Positions 45,269 to 54,852 of a DNA stretch of 64,000 bases are shown piece after piece (within the stretch, counting starts at the first letter, position 1; every line of letters starts with the position of its first letter). The notes beneath the pieces are model-generated. The model searched no databases. It had not been told where the DNA came from and worked only from the letters and a program-made list of their open reading frames with translations. Source of the DNA: Candidatus Brocadia sinica JPN1 (GTDB taxonomy: Bacteria; Planctomycetota; Brocadiia; Brocadiales; Brocadiaceae); assembly GCF_000949635.1 (NCBI RefSeq), contig NZ_BAFN01000001.1, forward strand, positions 1,550,001 to 1,614,000, given 5' to 3'. The position numbers and the translations under genes are program-made.

Positions 45269-46157
45269 ACAAGGCATTTCAACGACTTGAATTTGAGACT
45301 GGTTTCCCCATAATTACTTAAATAAGAAGAACTTAACATCATTTTATTCATTCCGGTTTTTTCTATTAATTCTATCCATTTTGATAAATTTTAGCACAGT
45401 AATTCAATGGGGATTCCGTGTCATAAAAATATTAAGCGCAATTGGAAATGCCATGGAAAGCGCAATTATCAGGCCACACATTTTAGTCTTAAAGTCGTTT
45501 TTCTTTATCGTTGTATCCATTTTGTCTTTCCTTGAATCTATTGCTACCACAACAATTTAGCAATGACAAGTGCAACGCCGATGAAAATGGCAACGATGAC
45601 TGAGAACTTTTTGAGCAGATCGACCTTGAAAGCTTTTGTCCGAAATTCTAATTTCTCTATTTCTGTATAAATAAATATTAATAATTAAATTTTTGAGCCA
45701 GAGAGTTGCGTATCAAAATACAATAATGAAGCCCGCAATCTTAAAAATGCTCTACCAAATCCCACCTGTCAGCAGACAGGTCTCGATACTCTCAAAGAAC
45801 AACAATGTCGCTCATTCGCAATTACTTAACCGGAGAACGCTGATTTATCAGCTACATTCTCGGACAGTCTGTTATACTGACCCCATGGCCCTCAAGTTTC
45901 CAGCGTAATTTCGCCGATTCCGCTTGACATCCGCTATGTCATAAAATAATATGTTTGCAATTATGGAATAAAGATAAAAATAGATGTTAGGTTTTAAGGA
46001 TATATTACTTTATGAAATGAAGCAGGCAGAATATTAAGTATCTCGCCGAGAGGCAGGCTGAAGTAACAAAGGCAAGAATAAATAAGTAACTTCCTTAATT
46101 CTGTCCAAGTCCGTTTTTGACGTTTCTAAAGGTACTAGTGAGGCTACCATTAGACTG
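45269..46157. other. Gene-poor region after the tRNA fragment
   Basis: About 0.9 kb. Only the short minus-strand ORF at 45404-45520 and, upstream of it, a membrane-like stretch (FSVIVAIFIGVALVIAKLLW, about 45548-45660, no start codon) have any coding look. The rest is AT-rich with no repeat or RNA I can name. Possibly debris of the element that used the tRNA. Confidence 0.4.
45404..45520 (-). CDS. Possible 38-residue single-helix membrane peptide
   Basis: MDTTIKKNDF, then a hydrophobic segment (CGLIIALSMAFPIALNIF) and a short tail. A ribosome site (AAGGAAAG) lies 5-6 nt before the ATG. No known family recognised. It follows on the minus strand a start-less hydrophobic stretch and could be a surviving small gene of an otherwise lost element. 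Confidence 0.3.
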   Translation of the reverse strand: MDTTIKKNDFKTKMCGLIIALSMAFPIALNIFMTRNPH

Positions 46158-46538
46158 ATGAAAAAACGTTTGAAACCACAGATTATTTATATGCTTATTT
46201 TTATGTTTTTACCCCTGAAAACAGCTGCGGCTGAAGTGTATCGTATGACGGTAAGGGCTTATGATAATTGCAAAGTATGCACGGGAAAAACACCAAAACA
46301 TAAAGCCTATGGAATAACCAAAAGTGGAAAAGTAGCCTCACACGGTACCGTTGCTGTGGACCCGAAGATGATACCGCTTGGAACAAAGTTAAAAATAGAA
46401 GGGTATGAGAACAGGATTTTCAGGGCAGAAGACATTGGCAAGGCGGTCAAAGGCAGGCGAATAGAGATATGGATGGAGTCGCACAATAAAGCTTTACGAT
46501 TCGGCAAGAAAAAGTTGCGCGTATTTGTCATGAAGTAG
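46158..46538 (+). CDS. Small secreted 3D-domain protein
   Basis: A 126-residue protein with signal peptide (about 8-25, TAAA cleavage region) and a 3D domain, named for three conserved Asp residues in the barrel of MltA-like lytic transglycosylases and of Sps/YuiC-type proteins. Visible: YGITKSGK, VAVDPKMIPLGTKLKIEGY, AEDIGKAVKGRRIEIWM and a closing FGKKKLRVFV. The middle D-T-G is ED-I-G here. A role in cell wall turnover is the family expectation. It stands alone between the gene-poor region and the formate dehydrogenase gene. Confidence 0.82.
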   Translation: MKKRLKPQIIYMLIFMFLPLKTAAAEVYRMTVRAYDNCKVCTGKTPKHKAYGITKSGKVASHGTVAVDPKMIPLGTKLKIEGYENRIFRAEDIGKAVKGRRIEIWMESHNKALRFGKKKLRVFVMK

Positions 46539-46724
46539 GTAGAAAGGTAGGGGGGAATATAAGTGGTTTACTGAGGGGCAGTCAGAAGAAACAAAAGCAG
46601 GAATAAAGGGAAAGACGCCTGCTTCTACTCAAAATACATAATTCGTATTAATTGTCATTCTGAGGAAGTGAAACGACCAAAGAATTTTAATTTGGCAAAT
46701 CTTACTGGTATAGCCTGAAAATGA

Positions 46725-46765
46725 AAAAGGCTACCCAGGAGATTTGTTTTCCTCGGTAGCCTTTC
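46725..46765 (-). terminator. Intrinsic terminator of the formate dehydrogenase gene
   Basis: Arms AAAGGCTACC and GGTAGCCTTT, with partial extra pairing inside, followed on the minus strand by a T run, 23 nt after the fdhA stop. Confidence 0.78.
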
Positions 46766-46787
46766 AGTAACCTTTTTCTTGAAGAGT

Positions 46788-49484
46788 TTATAACTTTTCG
46801 ATCTTTGCCCCGCAGACCTTATATTCAGCCGTCTGGGTGATATTATCGTATGCATCCTTTGTCAGTTTATTCACTGCGGCCTCTGCAAAATGCATGGGCA
46901 TCCAGATGACGCCTCTTTTCACCTTGTCAGAAACCTCGGCACGGGCAGTTATCTCACCACGACGTGATGCAATTCTTACCATTTCACCGTCAAATATGCC
47001 TAATTCCCGGGCATCCGCTTGATGTACTTCAACGAAACAGTCATTTGTCTTATGGATAATCCCGGCCGATCTCCGCGTCATAGTGCCCGCGCCGTAGTGA
47101 TAAAGGGTACGCCCCGTGGTAAGTAATAATGGATACTCCCTATCCGGACTCTCGGCAGGGGCGCGGTAAGGCAACACAAAAAACTTTCCAAGACCACGCG
47201 GGAATTTGCCCTCATGCAGGAATTTCGTGCCAGGATGTTTTACATCAGGGCACGGCCATTGAATACCGTTCTGCTCGATCCTTGCGTAATTAATACCTGC
47301 AAGCATCGGTACAAGGCTGGCAATTTCGTCCCACACTTCTTTTGGAGACGGATAATCCATCTTATAGCCCATACGGGTGGACAGCTCACAGATAATCTGC
47401 CAGTCTGGCTTTGAATTTCCAACGGGATTGACACCCTTTCGTACACGTTGCACACGGCGTTCCGTGTTGGTAAAGGTACCGTCCTTTTCAGCAAAACTCG
47501 CTGCAGGCAGAACAACATCGGCATATTTTGCCGTCTCCGACAGAAAGATGTCCTGTACAACCAGCAGCTCCAGGTTTTTCAGTCCCTTGATCGTATAGTC
47601 CTGATTGGGTTCGCTCATGATCGGATCTTCCCCAATGACATACAACGCTTTAAATTCCCCCTTACTCATACGTTCAAACATGGTTGGCGATGTATTTCCC
47701 GGCGTTTTGTTTAAGGTAACACCCCAGGCCTTTTCAAACTTTTCTACAACTTTTTGATCCGAGAACAATTGATATCCAGGTAATTTATCAGGGATACACA
47801 TGTCTGTTGCGCCCTGGACGTTATTCTGCCCCCGGATGGGGTTCACCCCGGTGCTGGGTTTCCCGATGTGCCCCGTTAACAGGGCAAGATTTGCAATGCT
47901 TCTTACATTATCCGTTCCACAAACATGTTCGGTAATGCCCAAGGTATAATATATTGCAGACTTCTCCGACTGGGCGTACATCCTTGCTGCCTTTCTTATA
48001 TCTTCCGCAGGAATACCTGTAAATTCTGAAGCTTTTTCGGGTGTAATATCCTTAACAAACTCCTTTAATTCCTCAAAACCTTCAGTTCTCGTCTGTATGA
48101 ATTCTTTGTTTTCAAGACCTTCCGCAAGAATAACATGGGCCATTGCGTTTAACAGCCAGTTGTCTGTTCCTGGTTTCAAAGGAAGATATAACTTTGCATG
48201 CTGGGCAAACCAAATCTGTCGCGGGTCTGCGACAATAAAGGTACAGCCCTTGCGAAGCGCCTTTTTCATCTCTAACCCTACAATCGGGTGTGCTTCCGTG
48301 GGATTACCACCGATCAGGAAGATGAGTTTGCAATCCTTAATTTCGCTAATGGAATTGGTCATTGAACCGCTACCGAATGACATCGCCAGACCGGCGACGG
48401 AGGGTGCGTGTCAAGTCCGGGCACACTGGTCTACGTTGTTCGTGCCAATCGCAGCCCGTGCAAATTTCATTGCCAGATAGTTTTCCTCATTGGTGCATCT
48501 CGAAGAACTCATTACGCCAATGTTATCAGATCCATACTTTGCCTTTATTTCACTCAATTTAGAAGCAACGAGATTCAGCGCTTCATCCCATGTCGCCTCT
48601 TCGAATTTCCCATTTCTTTTTATTAGAGGCTGTTTTAACCGGTCAGGATGATGGACAAAGTCATACCCAAATCGCCCTTTCACGCACAGGTTCCCGTCAT
48701 TAGGAATGGAACCTGCCTTTGACGTTACCTTAACGACTTGATTTCCTTTCACGTTTAAATACATGGTACAACCCACACCACAATAAGCACAGGTAGTTTT
48801 TACCTGTTTCAATTCCCAGTCTCTGGCCTTTCCAACAGCCTGTTTCTCCACCAGGGAACCCACCGGGCACGTAGATACACACTGGCCGCATAACACACAC
48901 GTCGTCTCGCGTCGTGGTTTTCCAAAAGGCAACCCTGTCTCTGTAGTAAATCCGCGGTTCTTAAAATCGATAGCATAGTCTTGTTGTACTTCGGCACAGA
49001 TACGCACACAGCGGCCACACAGGATGCATTTGCTGGTATCCTGTAGAATGGCGGGATTTTCATCTTCTACAATACCACCGTCGGGTTTTTCAAAGAACCG
49101 GCTTTCCCTTACCTTATACTCATAAGCAAGGTCTTGTAACGTGCAGGTACCACATTTCTCGCAGGTCATGCAATCCTTCGGATGATCAGAAAGGATCAGT
49201 TCTAAAACCATCTTTCGTGACTTCAATACCTTCTCGGAATCAGTCCGGATTACCATGCCGTCAGTAACCTCTGTATTGCAAGACGTAATAAGAGCGCTCG
49301 ACTTGCCCCTCTCCGCTTCTACCATGCAGACGCGGCATGCCGCAAAAGGTTCCAGGCGCGGGTCGTGGCAAAGTGTTGGGATACGAATACCTATGGAATT
49401 GGCTGCCTGCAAGACTGTTTTGCCTTTATTTACCTCTATGGCCTTACCGTCGATATGTAATTTAATTTTTGGAACCATTACCAT
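46788..49484 (-). CDS. fdhA: Selenocysteine formate dehydrogenase catalytic subunit (in-frame UGA)
   Basis: One 898-residue protein read through an in-frame TGA (48413-48411, codon 358). Domains: NuoG-like [2Fe-2S] (Cys39, 50, 53, 69); His101/Cys105/108/114 cluster; two ferredoxin clusters (Cys153-163, 196-206); the molybdopterin oxidoreductase [4Fe-4S] motif (Cys232, 235, 239, 267) and Mo/W-bis-MGD domains to the C-terminus. The residue after QCART and before HAPSVAGLA is the Sec position of E. coli FdhF (ARV-U-HGPSVAGL). A SECIS hairpin follows. The enzyme oxidises formate or reduces CO2, probably passing electrons along the N-terminal clusters to a partner not in this window. RBS AGGAGA precedes the start. 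Gene finders will report two ORFs. Confidence 0.93.
48370..48413 (-). promoter_or_regulatory. UGA selenocysteine codon and bacterial SECIS element
   Basis: The TGA (48413-48411) is followed after 18 nt by a hairpin with perfect 5-bp stem TCGCC/GGCGA and loop GGTCT (48397-48383). E. coli fdhF has the same 18-nt spacing and the same GGUCU apical loop, bound by SelB. Geometry, loop and protein context together make a reassigned codon far more likely than a nonsense mutation. Confidence 0.9.
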
Positions 49485-49560
49485 ACCATTATTCTCCTAA
49501 CTTAGACAAACCGGAATCACACAAAAATACTATTCAATAAAAAAATAAGCACTGTTTCCT

Positions 49561-50364
49561 TTAACTTACCATAATTCCTGCATACCCCACGACCTGATCG
49601 TAATCGCCCGTAATGTCACCGCTGGTTTCATAACGCACGAGATCTGCCTTTTTTGCCCCACGGTCCTTAGAGCATACCAGCATGACAACTGCAGGATAAA
49701 TGCCACACATCGTAATACGCATGTCGTGTACTTTGCTGTATAGGTCATCCTCATTAAGGGCCAAAACCTCATCAATGGCGATCTGATCTTTTCTGTTAGC
49801 AGACGCCTGTGGCTCACGGTGAGTCATATCAGAGGAGGCTACCACCAGGGCATTTGGACGTAATTTCCGTAGCACCAATGATAGATTCTCCCCTATCCTC
49901 TTAAGGGCTGCAATATTCCTGGAAGATATAACCATCGCAACAATTTTACTCTGGGGATTAAAGTATTGAATAAAGGGTATCTGCACCTCAGCGGCGTGCT
50001 CATAAAGGTGGGCTTCTTGGTCTTTCTCAATGAGATTGCATACATTGACCAGTTCGTTTACCACCTCTTCATCAACCATGACATCACCCAGGGGTGTGCG
50101 CCATGACCCGCTTGGCCAGATGGAATACGGCACGCCGTATCCCGTATGGTTTGGTGCTAAGATGACCACGGTGTCGGGTATTTTGATCCTTGAATAAAGA
50201 TTCCCTGCAACGCGTCCAGAATACATATACCCGGCATGCGGTGAGACGATGCCCAATGCGGTCTGTTTCTCACAATCCTTAATCACAAAACCTTCGATAT
50301 CGCTCTTTAACTGGGCTGCATCTCTGCTATAAAAACTGCCCGCTACAGCCGGTTGTCTTATCAC
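49561..50364 (-). CDS. MEMO-family protein (AmmeMemoRadiSam system protein B)
   Basis: A 267-residue protein of the MEMO1/AMMECR1-associated family, a fold related to extradiol dioxygenases. Conserved elements: RQPAVAGSFY at the N-terminus, SPHAGYMYSG, EHAAEVQIPF, SSDMTH and a late C-G-I-Y-P. The putative metal His/Cys (in PHAGY, YEHAAE, CG) are kept. In many prokaryotes it sits with an AMMECR1 protein and a radical-SAM protein (AmmeMemoRadiSam); those partners are not adjacent here. It is 76 nt upstream of fdhA on the same strand, so the two may be co-transcribed. Function unknown. Confidence 0.92.
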   Translation of the reverse strand: MIRQPAVAGSFYSRDAAQLKSDIEGFVIKDCEKQTALGIVSPHAGYMYSGRVAGNLYSRIKIPDTVVILAPNHTGYGVPYSIWPSGSWRTPLGDVMVDEEVVNELVNVCNLIEKDQEAHLYEHAAEVQIPFIQYFNPQSKIVAMVISSRNIAALKRIGENLSLVLRKLRPNALVVASSDMTHREPQASANRKDQIAIDEVLALNEDDLYSKVHDMRITMCGIYPAVVMLVCSKDRGAKKADLVRYETSGDITGDYDQVVGYAGIMVS

Positions 50365-50659
50365 AGTATCTCCCCATTTGAATTTGTTTGTTATTTGGCG
50401 CCTTTCCTGAATAACAATTTTTTACTTTAACATAACATGATGGCACAGTCAAACTTCTTTTACATTGATCATTTATAATTATTGATGAAGATCAAATGGA
50501 ATTCTCTATTGATTTTATAACTATCGATCACTCTCGGATGTACTAAGTGCAAATTCCATTTTTTATTTGAAAGAGGCATCCATTATCGTTTAAAATTCCA
50601 CACATAGGTTTTAAAATAATTTACAGAACGGAAATTTATTGTACTTAAGGAGTTCGATT

Positions 50660-51724
50660 TTGGCAAAGGCATTGGCGTTACTATCAGGCGGTTTGGATAG
50701 CACCCTGGCTATCCGTGTTATCCAGCAACAAGGAATTGAGGTGATTGCCCTTAATTTTGTGACTGTATTTTGCCGCTGCACCTCCCATGGCAGCTGCAAA
50801 CTTGAGGCCGTAAAGGTCTCAGAAAAATTTGGAATACCAATCAAGGTCATCAATACCACGGAACGATTTCTGGATCTCGTGAAAAAACCGAAGTTTGGCT
50901 ACGGAAAAAATATGAACCCCTGCATCGATTGCCGGATTAACATTTTTCGCATTGCAGGCGAATACATGCGGGAAATCGGCGCCGATTTTATTATCACCGG
51001 TGAGGTGTTAGGGCAGAGACCCATGTCCCAGCGAAAAGAAGCCATGAGGATTATCGACAAAGAGGCAAATCTTACCGGACTTGTCCTGAGGCCTTTATGT
51101 GCCAAACACATGGAACCTACCATTCCCGAGAAACTGGGTATTGTAGACAGGGAACAGCTTCTTCAGATTCGAGGCCGTTCCAGGAAAGATCAGATACAGC
51201 TTGCCGATGTGTTTCAAATCAAAGATTATCCATGTTCTGCGGGGGGCTGCCTGCTCACCGATCCTGAGTTTGCACACCGCATGCGAGACCTGGTCAATAC
51301 CTGCGATGCAAATGTAAATGATGTCAACCTGTTAAAAGTCGGAAGACATTTCAGACTCAATTCACAAACAAAGGCCATTGTTGGCAGAAATGAAGAGGAT
51401 AATAAAAAAATCGAATCCTTTTCCAAAGAGGGGGATTTTCTCTTAAGCCTGGTCGACATGCCAGGACCTCTTACCCTTTTGCGCGGCGAAGTCACTGAAG
51501 AAATGGTTCACATCGGGGCACGCCTCACGGCAAGGTACGGGAAATCGCACGTATTGCCTTCCTCAAAAGTTTTAGTAAGACAGATGGACAATGATACCTT
51601 TCAAAGGATCGTAGAGGTCACTCCGATGAGCCAGGAAGAGGCTGACAACCTCATACTCAAAAAACAGCCTGTCAGCAATGCCCCGCGGGAAACATCAACG
51701 GTAACAGAACTTGACATCGGATAG
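50660..51724 (+). CDS. PP-loop ATP-pyrophosphatase, MnmA/ThiI-like sulfurtransferase
   Basis: About 354 residues. ATP PP-loop SGGLDSTLA at the N-terminus and, further on, several Cys motifs (CRCTSHGSC, NPCIDC, YPCSAGGC) and ITGEVLGQRPMSQ, the pattern of tRNA-thiolating or related adenylating enzymes. The paired Cys (PCIDC and CSAGGC) could serve catalysis or a cluster. TTG at 50660 is chosen because AAGGAG lies 7 nt upstream; the frame extends to a TTG at 50639 without support. A C-terminal region of about 120 residues is not part of the PP-loop core. The exact tRNA or small-molecule substrate is not evident. Confidence 0.8.
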   Translation: MAKALALLSGGLDSTLAIRVIQQQGIEVIALNFVTVFCRCTSHGSCKLEAVKVSEKFGIPIKVINTTERFLDLVKKPKFGYGKNMNPCIDCRINIFRIAGEYMREIGADFIITGEVLGQRPMSQRKEAMRIIDKEANLTGLVLRPLCAKHMEPTIPEKLGIVDREQLLQIRGRSRKDQIQLADVFQIKDYPCSAGGCLLTDPEFAHRMRDLVNTCDANVNDVNLLKVGRHFRLNSQTKAIVGRNEEDNKKIESFSKEGDFLLSLVDMPGPLTLLRGEVTEEMVHIGARLTARYGKSHVLPSSKVLVRQMDNDTFQRIVEVTPMSQEEADNLILKKQPVSNAPRETSTVTELDIG

Positions 51725-51754
51725 AATTTTTGCTGAATATTTTATTGAACGAAC

Positions 51755-53029
51755 ATGTCTGAAACAGATATAAATAATAACAAAGACATTGATACAAAAA
51801 CAACACCCGAAGTAGGGAACCCTGAAAGCAACATTTCTTATCCTGTTCAAAATAAAAAATACAGGAGCTTTTTTCAGGCAAAATCGATCTTCAGCGACCT
51901 CTTCAAACGTTTTGAAAGGGTAACAAAGGGCTCCGCCACGAAAAGGGCTTTCATTAAAACAGATAAGCAACTTTCTGTCATTCTGATCATTGCCTTCGGT
52001 GTTTCAGTTGTTGCCCTCATTTGTTACTGGTTCTTCATAGAAAGACCCTATTATAATAATCTCCTTGCCGAAAAAGATGAATTAATCAAGACTCTGAAAT
52101 TTACCCGCGACAAGCAAAAGAAAATTTACGAAAATGCCGTAGAGTCTTATGAAAAAAGATTAGCAGACGAATATATCCTTAAATCAATCTATGATGATAA
52201 GATAAACGACTACGAACAAAAACTGATATCTTACAAGAATGACTATATCTCCGTGACGGAGCATCAAAAACAAGTTGCGGAATTAGAACATCGCATCAAA
52301 GAAGAATCTTTAGCCAAAGAACGCCTATCAAAAGAAGACTACGAACAAAAAATCACTGCACTGGAACAAAAAATCTCTGTCCTGGAGGACAAAAATCTCG
52401 ACCTGAAAACGACGATCAAAGAATCCACAGAATTCATGAAAGGAGAAAAAGAATCATTGGAAGATGCGCTTCTTCTGGAAAGAAAAAAGGCGTCAATTCC
52501 TTCTTTGATCCTCTCCGAAACCAAAAACAAGGGCATGAGTAACGCCGCATTGAAAAAGTTAGTCACCATAAAAGACAAGTTAAAGAGTATTGAAGAAATG
52601 AATATTGCCTTAAGACCTGAAACGCATTTTGAGATGGGTCTCATTTCCTATTACAACAAACAACACGACGAGGCAATTGAGCAATGGGAAAGTGCGGTAT
52701 CCTCAAATAAAAACAATCTTAAGGCGTATATCTGTCTTGCAATCGTATATAACGAAGAAAATATGTCCGACAATGCCGTCAAAATCCTGAAACGTGCCCT
52801 TGAGATCGATCCAAAGCATGCCACCCTTCATCTCGTACTCGCCCGTATTTACGAGCAAAAAGGCAGCCTGGATGACGCTATTTATGAATACTCCAGGGTA
52901 CTGGAAATCAGTCCGGAAACGATAGATATCTATAATATCCTTGGGACGCTTTATGAAAAGAAGGGATTGAAAGAAGAGGCCAGAAAATCATTTGCCCAGT
53001 ATGAAAAATTAAAGAGTGCAAACAAATAA
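51755..53029 (+). CDS. Membrane-anchored coiled-coil and TPR protein
   Basis: A 424-residue protein. A polar cytoplasmic N-terminus (about 1-70), one membrane helix (about 72-94), a long coiled coil (about 97-235, Glu/Lys/Leu heptads) and, in the last 140 residues, three to four TPR units (MGLISYYNKQHDEAIEQWE, AIVYNEENMSDNAVKIL, ARIYEQKGSLDDAIYEY, GTLYEKKGLKEEAR). Likely a scaffold for protein complexes at the membrane. It starts 30 nt after the PP-loop gene, probably the same transcript. Confidence 0.8.
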   Translation: MSETDINNNKDIDTKTTPEVGNPESNISYPVQNKKYRSFFQAKSIFSDLFKRFERVTKGSATKRAFIKTDKQLSVILIIAFGVSVVALICYWFFIERPYYNNLLAEKDELIKTLKFTRDKQKKIYENAVESYEKRLADEYILKSIYDDKINDYEQKLISYKNDYISVTEHQKQVAELEHRIKEESLAKERLSKEDYEQKITALEQKISVLEDKNLDLKTTIKESTEFMKGEKESLEDALLLERKKASIPSLILSETKNKGMSNAALKKLVTIKDKLKSIEEMNIALRPETHFEMGLISYYNKQHDEAIEQWESAVSSNKNNLKAYICLAIVYNEENMSDNAVKILKRALEIDPKHATLHLVLARIYEQKGSLDDAIYEYSRVLEISPETIDIYNILGTLYEKKGLKEEARKSFAQYEKLKSANK

Positions 53030-53122
53030 TCATAAAAACAAACTATGAGTTTGTGGCTTCTTCATCATGCCTTATAGTATTGACACGAAAATACCCATCA
53101 CCTTAATCTCTCCCACATTGTT

Positions 53123-53671
53123 TCATTTGAAAGTAATAAAATCTTTTTTGGTGGCACTACACAGCGGGCATTTGTCCGGAGCTTCTCCTTCCAGTGTATA
53201 TCCACAGATCTTACAGACCTGGATCGGCCCCAAATCCGCATCGCTGTTTTTATCAACGGATTCCTTTGCCTTTTCAAAGAGTTTTTTATGCATCTTTTCC
53301 GTACCATATGCCCAGGTAAATGTCCTCAAAGCTCCCTTTTCTTCTTGAAATTTGGCCACCTCCATGTAGGTGGGATACATTTCGGTAATCTCGAAATTCT
53401 CTCCCATGATAGCCAGCTTCAAATTCTTTTTCGTATCACCGGGTCCAAATGCCGCCATACTGTTTGCCACAAACCCTCCTTCTAAATGACGGAGTTCATG
53501 GTAATGATCACCAGCATGGACATATTCCGCATGAGAAATGGCACGGAATAATCGGGCCACGTTTGGAAAATTTTCTTTATCCGCCTGATCGGCAAAATGC
53601 AGATAGCGCATATGGGCCTGGCTTTCTCCACCAAATGCATTAATCAAATGCTGTTCAGTCATCATCTTCAT
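53123..53671 (-). CDS. Rubrerythrin
   Basis: A 182-residue protein with a ferritin-like diiron domain (E-S-Q-A-H-M-R-Y, E-x-x-H in ISHAEYVHAGDHYH, later ENFEITEMYP and EEKGALRTF) and a C-terminal rubredoxin-type Fe(Cys)4 site (CKICGY ... CPLC). Rubrerythrin reduces peroxide in anaerobes using NADH-linked rubredoxins. AAGGAGG lies 6 nt before the ATG. The sequence is slightly unusual in the first iron-ligand helix, but all four-helix segments are present. Confidence 0.93.
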   Translation of the reverse strand: MKMMTEQHLINAFGGESQAHMRYLHFADQADKENFPNVARLFRAISHAEYVHAGDHYHELRHLEGGFVANSMAAFGPGDTKKNLKLAIMGENFEITEMYPTYMEVAKFQEEKGALRTFTWAYGTEKMHKKLFEKAKESVDKNSDADLGPIQVCKICGYTLEGEAPDKCPLCSATKKDFITFK

Positions 53672-53704
53672 AAAACACCTCCTTTTTAATATACCAAATA
53701 CATA

Positions 53705-54217
53705 TTACTTGCCGTTAGATACCTCATGTGACCCTTCCAATCGTTTACCGGGTGTTATCGTATCAGGTTGTGTTAGTGTGGAATTCCCCTTTTCCACAAT
53801 TACGGGTTGATTTGTTGAAGTGATTTTCTCTTCGCCATCGGGAAGTCGTTTCTTTACATCATTTGTATCAGCTAATTCCTGGTTTGTGGTCAAATCATTT
53901 TTTAGCATTTCCTTTTCAGCAGTATGTTTCCAGCCTTCAAACTCGAGGCATTTTTCCCGCAGCGTGTTAATTTCTTCCGCCATCTGCTCCTTCTCCTGGG
54001 CCAACGCAGCGCGAATATGCAATAACTTTTTATTAGCAGTGGTTAACTCACGGATCTTTTCTTCAAGTTCTCTTGCTTTACTAACTTGAATTTCCGTTTT
54101 GGTCTTCTGATGTTCGTACCTGGAGGCCATATAAGTTGCAAAAAAGAGGCACATGAAGCAGAATAATACAACTCCTATTTTAAGGAAACTTGATGCTTTA
54201 GTGCCGCTGGTCATCAT
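53705..54217 (-). CDS. Membrane-anchored coiled-coil protein
   Basis: A 170-residue protein: N-terminal membrane helix (about 12-30), a coiled coil (about 35-105, many Glu, Lys and Ala) and a low-complexity polar tail rich in Thr, Asn and Pro. No recognised family. It ends 33 nt before... the rubrerythrin start on the same strand, so the two may form one transcript. Similar in plan to the 4289-4819 protein, without clear sequence similarity by eye. Confidence 0.65.
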   Translation of the reverse strand: MMTSGTKASSFLKIGVVLFCFMCLFFATYMASRYEHQKTKTEIQVSKARELEEKIRELTTANKKLLHIRAALAQEKEQMAEEINTLREKCLEFEGWKHTAEKEMLKNDLTTNQELADTNDVKKRLPDGEEKITSTNQPVIVEKGNSTLTQPDTITPGKRLEGSHEVSNGK

Positions 54218-54465
54218 AATAGCCCATTATCCTTTTGCTAAAATATCGTATACAACAATAATTTAGAAATAGCATATAGCATTTTGAGGTCAATTGCAAA
54301 CTGTTTTGAGTTTATCATTATGTGCATCAAATGATTCGGGATACAGGATAATAGCGGTTTAATCCGGTGGCATGTATTTGTTGGCATTTATCTTGACTGG
54401 GATACATAAATTTGATATGAGATAAGGGTATTATTTTTTGGCTTTTTTAAAAAGGGTAAAGATAA

Positions 54466-54837
54466 ATGACCGAGTTCATCAGTAAACTTGAAATAAAAAA
54501 GATTCATCAATTTGTGCAGAAAACACAACAAATAGCGCAAAAGGTAGACATATTCTGCTCCGCAATTTTATTGCAGGCATGGAGAAGGATGTATTATGTC
54601 TTCAATAAACGGGAAATTTATACCTCATTAAAAAGACGACAGGGAAATTGCCTCCGATGTGGGCGGTGCTGCCATGCATCGTTTAAATGCCAGCATCTTG
54701 GATACGATGAAAATGGGCTCTCCCTGTGTAAGGTATATGATCGTAAGCCACACATGTGTTCGCTCTATCCTTACAATGAAAGTGATTATTTTTATCATCT
54801 GAAACCTACCTGTGGTTATAAATATAATGATGAATAA
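54466..54837 (+). CDS. YkgJ-family Cys-cluster protein
   Basis: A 123-residue protein with the Cys cluster of the YkgJ/Fe-S oxidoreductase-associated family: CLRCGRCCHASFKC, then C-K-V-Y, and CSLYPYN with a final C-G-Y. The family likely binds zinc or an iron-sulfur cluster. The N-terminal 55 residues are a helical extension. It ends 15 nt before gcvT and probably shares its transcript. Function unknown. Confidence 0.82.
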   Translation: MTEFISKLEIKKIHQFVQKTQQIAQKVDIFCSAILLQAWRRMYYVFNKREIYTSLKRRQGNCLRCGRCCHASFKCQHLGYDENGLSLCKVYDRKPHMCSLYPYNESDYFYHLKPTCGYKYNDE

Positions 54838-54852
54838 TGGCATCTATGAACC

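Noticed and set aside
45219-45330. A complete tRNA at this position
   Set aside because: No D arm and no 5' strand complementary to CCCTGCT in the upstream minus-strand sequence.
48383-48411. Formate dehydrogenase split into two genes or a frameshifted pseudogene
   Set aside because: No frame change is needed: the same frame continues across a single TGA. The flanking residues match the Sec site and a SECIS-like hairpin follows at the right distance, so selenocysteine is the better explanation.
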